Part shown: positions 58,647 through 64,000 of the stretch, in pieces
How positions within the stretch are numbered: position 1 is the first letter of the stretch
Layout of the letters: each line of letters begins with the position of its first letter
DNA from: Mageeibacillus sp. UBA1212
GTDB lineage: Bacteria > Bacillota > Clostridia > UBA1212
DNA length: 64,000 bases
Assembly (NCBI GenBank): GCA_002309655.1
Contig: DBXM01000002.1
Location: 1-64,000 of the forward strand
Direction: 5' to 3'
Notes under the pieces: model-generated
Database searches by the model: none
What the model was told of the DNA's origin: nothing
What the model saw: the letters and a program-made list of their open reading frames with translations, nothing else
Position numbers and translations under genes: made by a program

Positions 58647-59879
58647 TTACTCTTCGTCGTCCAGGCCGGCGTATTCAAGCCATCTGTCGACAAGCACTTC
58701 GTCAAACGTCTTGCGCGCCATCGCGACAAGCTTTTTCCCGTCTTCCTCACTGAGCTCGTCAAACCTGTCAAACAGCGCGTCGTAAATTTCATAACTGTCA
58801 TAGTCGTCCGCGAGGTCCAGCAGCTCCTCCGCCGTCAGATACTTCGTGTACTCTTCCGTCTCCTCCGGCGTCGCGGTCAGAATGTCGAAGTCCGAAAGAG
58901 ACTCCTCCGCCGCAATCGACGCCGCAAGCCCAACCGCAATGATCTTCGAGGGCAGCTTCATTATCTCGTCAGCGTGAATCATGTAATTCTCGGCCGTCAC
59001 GTCGAATTTCAGCTTGTAGTCTTCGCGCGTGCAGATGACCCAGTCCATATTTTCGCCGTCCGCGAATCTTTTAATATAATCCGCGCCCGTGCTTTCGTGA
59101 ATAAGCGCCGCCGCAATCAGGAATGCAAGGTCGCCGAATTTCTTCACTTTTCCGACCGCTTCCTTAAGGAGCTCCAGTCTTTCAGCGGACGTGAACACTT
59201 CAGACCTGTAAATTCTGTCAAGGGTTCGCGCCGAAATCTCACCCGGGAATTCAAAAACGCCGGCAAGTTCGAAAAGATTGAGCAATTTCGGCGAAACGGG
59301 ATATACTTTGACGTTCATGAAAGCAAGTTTCTCCCTCTTGTCAAAGCCCTTCCGCGTCTGCACGGTCGCATCGATGTCGCGAAGGATCTTCGCCGCTCTG
59401 TCCGTGTCCTCTGTGAAAAAACCCACCGTCTTCCGGAACTCGTGGAAGCAGATGTCAAACCCTTCTTTGACCGTCTCGCCTCCGCATTCGCATTTCCTGT
59501 CGGGAAGGTCCTCCGCGTATCCGTCGACGCCCGCTTCGGTCACTTTGCCGCAGGTTTTGCACCTGTAATAGGGCTTCAGCGGGTTTACCGGCGTGATGCC
59601 GAGCAGATAGGTGACGAAAAACTCGCAGCCTGCTCCGACAATTCTGAAATGGGGCGCGCCGGGAGTTTCCCGCACTGCTCTGTTGATACGGTCGAGTCCG
59701 TAAAAATACTTACCGTAGTAGTGTGCCTTGATGAATTCAAGTTCGTCTTCCAACCGTTTTCTCGCAAAATCAGGCGTATTTTCGCCGAATAGTTTAAGAA
59801 GACCCTCTTCGGTCCTCCGTTTCAGGTACTCGCAGGGGCTTCCCACGCAAGGCGCGAGTCTAACAGTTATTTCGTACAT
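58647..59879 (-). CDS. Stand-alone protein derived from PolC-type DNA polymerase III segments, catalytically degenerate
   Basis: 410 residues. N-terminal third matches PolC in order: LLKLFGENTPDFARKRLEDELEFI, VGAGCEFFVTYLLGITPVNPLKPYY, then a zinc ribbon CKTCGKVTEAG ... DLPDRKCECGG (about 104-132) and GFDICFHEF. PolC reads EVNPLPPHY-C, DLPD-C-CG and GHDIPFETF here. PolC next has PDIDLNFSGEY, with catalytic Asp residues; that block is absent. Weaker resemblance resumes (VYPVSPKLLNLFELAGV; VICTREDYKL versus PolC LLKLDILG and VIGCRDDIMV). The C-terminus is acidic and helical. So it is probably a non-polymerising paralogue, function unknown. AAGGATCTG site; own promoter. Confidence 0.65.
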   Translation of the reverse strand: MYEITVRLAPCVGSPCEYLKRRTEEGLLKLFGENTPDFARKRLEDELEFIKAHYYGKYFYGLDRINRAVRETPGAPHFRIVGAGCEFFVTYLLGITPVNPLKPYYRCKTCGKVTEAGVDGYAEDLPDRKCECGGETVKEGFDICFHEFRKTVGFFTEDTDRAAKILRDIDATVQTRKGFDKREKLAFMNVKVYPVSPKLLNLFELAGVFEFPGEISARTLDRIYRSEVFTSAERLELLKEAVGKVKKFGDLAFLIAAALIHESTGADYIKRFADGENMDWVICTREDYKLKFDVTAENYMIHADEIMKLPSKIIAVGLAASIAAEESLSDFDILTATPEETEEYTKYLTAEELLDLADDYDSYEIYDALFDRFDELSEEDGKKLVAMARKTFDEVLVDRWLEYAGLDDEE

Positions 59880-59948
59880 TTACAGATCCTTTCCCGGTCC
59901 CGGAAACGGAACCGCGCTAGCCGTACGTATCGTTTATACGTTATTTGC

Positions 59949-59977
59949 ATTATACCAAAAACGCGGCGGCGGCGCAA
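59949..59977 (-). promoter_or_regulatory. Promoter of the PolC-like gene
   Basis: Minus-strand TTGCGC (59972-59977), 17-bp spacer, TATAAT (59949-59954). Confidence 0.65.
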
Positions 59978-59998
59978 TAGAAACGCGGCAAATTGTAC

Positions 59999-60049
59999 AA
60001 AAAAAGGAAGGCCGCGTCTTCAACTGTTAAAGCCGGCGCGGCCCCTTCC
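59999..60049 (-). terminator. Terminator after the glycine-rich zinc-ribbon gene
   Basis: GGAAGGCCGCG (60006-60016) pairs with CGCGGCCCCTTCC (60037-60049, small bulge), then TTTTTTTG on the minus strand. Confidence 0.75.
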
Positions 60050-60069
60050 CCTATTATTTAATTAAAGGC

Positions 60070-61110
60070 CTACAGCCTGGCGCCGCACTCGTAGCAGAAC
60101 TTCCCGTTGAAAAGACCCAGGTCGGCGTGACACTGCGGGCAGATTCTGCCGCCCGGGGTCTTGCTGACAAGCTCCTCTTCTTCGGGTTTCCCGGGTTCGT
60201 CAGGATCTCCGTCTTTTTTGCCGGTTCCCGGAGTTTTTCCGGAGGAGCCTCCCGAAGGGCCGCCACCCATGTCGCCGCCGCCCATGTCGCCGCCCGTAAA
60301 CAACCCGCCGCCGAACATTCCGCCGCCGGGAATACCGAAAAACGATTTCGGGCCGTCGTCTCCGGACATGCCGAAAAACGTCATCGGTCCGTCGTCAGGC
60401 ATCCGCGTCATCGTGTTCCTCATCGGCGCGAACGCCGCATCCGGCACCTTTATTTTGTCGAGCATATCCCTGCGCGCGAACACCGTGAGCGGCACGCTCG
60501 CGTCAAAAACCATCATTCGCGTCGTCAGCATATCGGGCAGGACTTCGATTTCGGTGTATCCGCGGAAATTCCCGTCGATCAGGTTCTCGGGCACCATGAC
60601 CACCTTGTCCGGCGCGTACGTGTAGCTGACGACGTGAAAAGGCTCCGGCTCGCTGAAGGAAAAGGCTTTGACCGTGTTGCCTTTGATCGTCATGACGCCC
60701 GTGTGGTTCCCGGTCTTGCTCCATTCCACCCACTCGCCCTGCAGCCTGTCCATGAACTCGTCGTCGCGGATAATAATGTGCGCGAACGGACCGTGGTCGA
60801 CCTTCTTGAGCGTGTAGAGCGTCTCACCCATGATCGTGTAGTAGTACAGGAACTTCAGCTCACCGTTCTCGTACGCCAGCTCGCGGATCATCGTGAACGG
60901 ATTTCCTTCGTAGTCCCGCGAAAGAACGTTGTCTGCAAGGGTAATTACGGTGCGTTCGCCGCGTTCCAGCGCCTCCGCGTCGTAGGATACGTCCGTTTTC
61001 AGCGCAATCGCGCGCATATAGTTGCGGACCGTCAGTTTATCGTTGCGGAACTCCAGGTAGTAGTGGTACCCTTCCTCCCAGAATCCGTTCAGTTTTTCCG
61101 AAAATTTCAT
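60070..61110 (-). CDS. Glycine-rich hinge protein with C-terminal zinc ribbon
   Basis: 346 residues from MKFSEKLNGFW. The first ~240 residues are beta-rich with no recognised family. A Gly/Met-rich hinge (about 250-300, repeats of FFGMSGDDG and GGGDMGGG) and a Lys/Asp/Glu linker follow. The end is a zinc ribbon CPQCHADLGLFNGKFCYECGARL (C-xx-C and C-xx-C). Part of a local set of zinc-ribbon proteins. GGGAGACAACGGAG upstream. Role unknown; a stress- or envelope-associated adaptor is only a guess. Confidence 0.65.
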   Translation of the reverse strand: MKFSEKLNGFWEEGYHYYLEFRNDKLTVRNYMRAIALKTDVSYDAEALERGERTVITLADNVLSRDYEGNPFTMIRELAYENGELKFLYYYTIMGETLYTLKKVDHGPFAHIIIRDDEFMDRLQGEWVEWSKTGNHTGVMTIKGNTVKAFSFSEPEPFHVVSYTYAPDKVVMVPENLIDGNFRGYTEIEVLPDMLTTRMMVFDASVPLTVFARRDMLDKIKVPDAAFAPMRNTMTRMPDDGPMTFFGMSGDDGPKSFFGIPGGGMFGGGLFTGGDMGGGDMGGGPSGGSSGKTPGTGKKDGDPDEPGKPEEEELVSKTPGGRICPQCHADLGLFNGKFCYECGARL

Positions 61111-61179
61111 CTCCGTTGTCTCCCTTTCCGTCTGATTTTTATAAAAATCACCGTTCCGCCTCATGAAGCGGAAACGCGC

Positions 61180-61848
61180 CTATTTCTTCTTGTTCGCGCC
61201 TTTCAGATTCGGGCAGTGCTCAATTATGTAGTTTTTGACAAACCCGAAATCCTCTTTAGTGGCGTAGACCTGGTTGTTCGAGAGGAAGCCTTTGATTTTG
61301 ATGACACGGAAAAGCGGCCGCGAAACCACCCTTCTCGTCTTCGAAAACTCCGAGTACATCTCGGTTCTCTGCGAGCTCGCGCCTGCCGCCGCCGTTGAGT
61401 AGCTTCCCGTCAAAAGGCCCGCCACCATCGCCGCCTCGCCGACCTTCTTCGCTTTTTTTGCCTGCGACGCAATCTGCCTGTGGTTGACTCCTTTTTCGTC
61501 CATTTCAAATTCCACGGTGTATTTCCCGCGCATAATCGCTGCGTAGAGCAGGTACCCGACGAGAACGAGCGCCGTCATCACGCCGAAAATGATTCCGAAC
61601 ACCTTGAGCTGCCCCTTCATCAGGTCCCACGAAAATCCGCCCCAGTCTATCACGTCGACAACCGTCGTGAACGCGAAAATGCCCAGCACGATGAAAAAGA
61701 ATATTTTCCAGACGAGCAGCAGGAAAATCGGGTTCGTGAACAGGTTCACCGAGTAGACCCACCTGTACTTTCCGTCCGCTCCGAGTGTTATGTTCTCGCT
61801 GATGCGTACGTCTTTCCGCTCCTCGGAAGCGCTATTGTTTTCTTCCAT
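61180..61848 (-). CDS. Two-helix membrane protein with PH-like cytosolic region
   Basis: 222 residues. Charged N-terminus with a YRWVYSVNLFTNPIF start into two helices (about 41-62 and 82-104), then a cytosolic domain with YTVEFEMDEKGVNHRQIASQAKKAKK (parts) and RVIKIKGFLSNNQVYATKEDFGFVKNYI (parts) resembling bacterial PH-type folds. No firm family. 69 bp upstream of the glycine-rich zinc-ribbon gene, likely co-transcribed. AGGGGGATTTT site before ATG 61848. Confidence 0.65.
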   Translation of the reverse strand: MEENNSASEERKDVRISENITLGADGKYRWVYSVNLFTNPIFLLLVWKIFFFIVLGIFAFTTVVDVIDWGGFSWDLMKGQLKVFGIIFGVMTALVLVGYLLYAAIMRGKYTVEFEMDEKGVNHRQIASQAKKAKKVGEAAMVAGLLTGSYSTAAAGASSQRTEMYSEFSKTRRVVSRPLFRVIKIKGFLSNNQVYATKEDFGFVKNYIIEHCPNLKGANKKK

Positions 61849-61905
61849 AAAATCCCCCTAAATGTAGAGAAAAATCAGTCATTATTCCGCCGGCGTTTCA
61901 CGTTT

Positions 61906-62454
61906 TCATTCATTGTTCATCGCCAGCCATTCTTCCCTGGTCAGGCAGTTGACGTGACCCGTGCGCGTCTCGTTCATCTGCGGCACGTCCACTTCCTCCG
62001 TCGTCCACATATATTTAAAACCGCACTTCTCCTGAACGCGCTTCGACTTCACGTTGCCGTCGTAGTAGCCGCACCACACGCGCTCCAAATTGAGGTCCAA
62101 AAACGCGTGCCTCAGCAGCTCCCGCGCCGCCTCGGGAACGAGCCCCTGCCCCCAGAACGGCTTCCCGATCCAGTACCCTAGCTCGCACTCCTTTTCGTTC
62201 CGCGCAAGGTCTGCCGACGGCACGAACATCAGACTGATGCTGCCGACCGCGATTCCCTCTTTTTTCGGAACGATCGCGTAGGTCTCGTTCTTCGACAAAA
62301 CGCCCTTTATAATGCTGCGGCTCTCTTCCACGCTCTTGTGCGCCGGCCAGCCCGCAGCCGGTCCGACTTCCGGGTCGCTCGCAAAAATGTAAAGCGTTTC
62401 CGCGTCCGATTCTTCCCACGGCCTGAGTATCAGCCTTTCAGTCTCCAATTTCAC
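61906..62454 (-). CDS. GNAT-family N-acetyltransferase (RimJ/RimL type)
   Basis: 182 residues from a GTG at 62454, giving MKLETERLILRPW, the typical family start; AAGGTGAG lies 6 bp ahead. The acetyl-CoA loop reads ELGYWIGKPFWGQGLVPEAARELLRHAF, and later NVKSKRVQEKCGFKY is the conserved exit strand. It acetylates an unknown amine, perhaps a protein N-terminus. The start lies 1 bp from the DUF1295 stop, showing one transcript. Confidence 0.92.
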   Translation of the reverse strand: MKLETERLILRPWEESDAETLYIFASDPEVGPAAGWPAHKSVEESRSIIKGVLSKNETYAIVPKKEGIAVGSISLMFVPSADLARNEKECELGYWIGKPFWGQGLVPEAARELLRHAFLDLNLERVWCGYYDGNVKSKRVQEKCGFKYMWTTEEVDVPQMNETRTGHVNCLTREEWLAMNNE

Positions 62455-62455
62455 T

Positions 62456-63322
62456 TTATTTCTCACCTTTTCTGTTAGGCAGCGGGATCAGCACCGGCGT
62501 TCTCGCCTTGTACTCCGCGTAGTCCGCGCGCCGCTCCATGTTGTGCTTTTCCATCATCGGGATCGACACGGCCAGGAAAACCGCGATTATCGTCAGGAAT
62601 CCAAGCCCTTTATACCAGATTTCCGGGCAAAGCGCAACGAAATAGATGTACATTCCCGTCCAGAACGACATCTCCCCGAGGTAGTTCGGGTGTCGCGAAT
62701 ACCGCCAGACCGAGACGTCGCAGGTCCTATGCTCGCCCGCGTGCTCTTTCAGAAAACCGTGTATCACCCTGTCCGAAACGTACTCCAGCGCCACCGCGGC
62801 AAGCATCACCAGCACTCCCAGAATCGACAGCGGCGCGAAATTTTCCCTCTGAATAGAGAAAATCGCGCTCATCAGCCCCAGATACACAACGACCGTCGGC
62901 ATCATCTGCAATCCGATAAAGCTGAGCCCCTGGAACAGAACCGGACTGAGCTTTTCCCTGTACATCGCGTAGCGCCAGTCCTCGTGCCCGAGCCCCTTGT
63001 AAGTCACGTACCAGTTCGCGGTAAGTCTCGCCGCCCAGAGACCGACGACCGCCAGAAGTATCGCGGAGTTCACGTTCCACAGCCTGTACTTCAGCACGTC
63101 CGCGAGCAGCATTACGACCGGCGCAACGCTCCAGTACGGGTCGTAAACCGAAACGTCCTTCGTAACGACCGTCACGATAAAAATCAAAACCGTCGCGACA
63201 GCCGTAAAAACCGCCGTCGCCGCGAAAATGTTAACGATCATCATGAACGGCACAAGCGCGATCCCGAACGCGACCGCGTAAGTCACGGCGTCCACGATTA
63301 GGCCTTTTGTTTTAGGGGTCAT
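62456..63322 (-). CDS. DUF1295 membrane protein (steroid-reductase-like fold)
   Basis: 288 residues, about seven helices. YDPYWSVAPV near residue 60 and the C-terminal VWRYSRHPNYLGEMSFWTGMYI are hallmarks of DUF1295, related to 5-alpha-reductases and isoprenylcysteine methyltransferases. The family probably modifies a lipid or isoprenoid in the membrane; substrate unknown. CAGGGAGGACAAT site. The next gene upstream is an ICMT-like protein, so both may act on the same membrane substrate. Confidence 0.9.
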   Translation of the reverse strand: MTPKTKGLIVDAVTYAVAFGIALVPFMMIVNIFAATAVFTAVATVLIFIVTVVTKDVSVYDPYWSVAPVVMLLADVLKYRLWNVNSAILLAVVGLWAARLTANWYVTYKGLGHEDWRYAMYREKLSPVLFQGLSFIGLQMMPTVVVYLGLMSAIFSIQRENFAPLSILGVLVMLAAVALEYVSDRVIHGFLKEHAGEHRTCDVSVWRYSRHPNYLGEMSFWTGMYIYFVALCPEIWYKGLGFLTIIAVFLAVSIPMMEKHNMERRADYAEYKARTPVLIPLPNRKGEK

Positions 63323-63364
63323 ATTGTCCTCCCTGTTGTAAAATCACGTCTCCGGGTTTATGCG

Positions 63365-64000
63365 TCACCACACAAACGGAATGACCTTCTTCCGGACCTT
63401 CTTTTTGTATTCCGCGTAGCCCTCGAAACCTTCCTCGAGCACTTTTTCCTCGTTTTTGATGCGGAGCGCTATGATCGGGATGTAGCCGAGCATTATCGCA
63501 AGCGAAAAAAGCGAGCCGAGCACGAGAGGCATGCAGAGGAACAGCACGAGCGTGCTCATGTACATCGGGTGGCGCACGACGCCGTAAAGCCCTGTGTCGA
63601 TCACCTTCTGGTTCTCCTGAACTTCGACGGTCCGCGAGAGGTAGACGTTTTCGCGCAGCACCTCGGCATAAAGAACGTACCCGGCGAGGAAAAGGCCGGC
63701 TGCGACAAAACTGATCCACATCGGCAGCACAAACCACCCGAACCTGAAATTTAGCCCCGCGACGACAAAAGCCGCGACGAACATCAGTCCGCTCAAAGCC
63801 AGAACAGTCTTCTGCTCGCCCTGCTTCTCTCTCGCGTTCAACCGTTTTTTCAGGAGTTCCGGATTTTTGAACATCATCACGATTCCCGCACAGAACATCG
63901 GCACGAACAAAACGCCGAGAAGAAGCCACCCCTGCGGGAACGCGAACGTGCCTGCCGGCAGGAAAATCAGCAGTCCGACAAGCGCCAGACCGATTAAAAA
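63365..64000 (-). CDS. Isoprenylcysteine carboxyl methyltransferase-like protein, N-terminus beyond window edge
   Basis: The frame stays open to the right edge, so the start is outside; 211 residues are visible. Several helices, then the signature GVVRHPMYMSTLVLFLCMPLVLGS and EEKVLEEGFEGYAEYKKKVRKKVIPFVW (parts), typical of bacterial ICMT-family proteins. FMFKNPELLKKRLNAREK-like wording (MMFKNPELLKKRL) is also family-typical. Membrane-bound, probably SAM-dependent or reductase-like; substrate unknown. 42 bp before the DUF1295 gene. Confidence 0.88.
   Translation of the reverse strand, partial: FLIGLALVGLLIFLPAGTFAFPQGWLLLGVLFVPMFCAGIVMMFKNPELLKKRLNAREKQGEQKTVLALSGLMFVAAFVVAGLNFRFGWFVLPMWISFVAAGLFLAGYVLYAEVLRENVYLSRTVEVQENQKVIDTGLYGVVRHPMYMSTLVLFLCMPLVLGSLFSLAIMLGYIPIIALRIKNEEKVLEEGFEGYAEYKKKVRKKVIPFVW

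Overview
The window reads as a chromosomal segment of an anaerobic, fairly GC-rich member of the Clostridia (Firmicutes). Evidence: strong AGGAGG-type ribosome sites with several TTG starts; consensus sigma-A promoters; the Asp23/AmaP/DUF2273 envelope operon; CtsR; a PrkC/Stp pair; RqcH; an OhrR-type repressor; and rubrerythrin plus superoxide reductase, which are typical of strict anaerobes. The species cannot be named from sequence alone. Almost all genes lie on the minus strand. There is no rRNA, CRISPR array, integrase or phage structural gene.

Layout. 0-7.3 kb: a secreted discoidin-domain protein cut by the left edge, the rpsB-tsf-pyrH translation operon, and two paralogous solute-binding lipoproteins. 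7.5-16.8 kb: a phosphonate-glycan locus with phosphonopyruvate decarboxylase, a three-domain PEP mutase carrying two nucleotidyltransferase domains, two large membrane glycosyltransferases and a bactofilin-like protein. 17-18.4 kb: asp23-amaP-DUF2273 on the plus strand. 18.4-22.4 kb: a sugar kinase, a GH29 fucosidase and a GH20 hexosaminidase. 22.5-35.6 kb: a housekeeping block with rqcH, a P-loop-less HprK-like protein, rpe, rsgA, prkC, stp, rlmN, fmt, def, hisS and tRNA-Lys. 36-44.5 kb: small membrane proteins, an EamA transporter, a C26 amidotransferase, an oxidative-stress region (rubrerythrin, desulfoferrodoxin, OhrR, PNPOx-like, TSCPD), an MreB homologue and an aldo/keto reductase. 44.6-47 kb: ctsR with its own CtsR box, nnr and tRNA-Arg. 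47-54.6 kb: a trehalase-like hydrolase, dinB facing an XRE/ImmA pair, a GH78 rhamnosidase and a nitroreductase. 54.8-61.9 kb: DUF6935, a third solute-binding protein, a MITE-like element, zinc-ribbon proteins and a degenerate PolC-like protein. 61.9-64 kb: a GNAT acetyltransferase, a DUF1295 protein and an isoprenylcysteine methyltransferase-like protein cut by the right edge.

How the genes work together. The secreted and sugar-related genes (discoidin domains, three binding lipoproteins, GH29/GH20/GH78/GH-G hydrolases, PfkB kinase) fit a host- or plant-glycan forager. The phosphonate genes next to membrane glycosyltransferases suggest a phosphonate-decorated surface polymer. The most distinctive candidates are: (1) a dinB translesion-polymerase operon and an XRE-repressor/ImmA-protease operon that share overlapping promoters and two matching palindromes, a possible IrrE/DdrO-like DNA-damage switch; (2) a stand-alone protein built from PolC polymerase segments but lacking the catalytic motif; (3) the triple-fusion PEP mutase with its glycosyltransferase neighbours. 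All calls come from reading the sequence; no database search was run.
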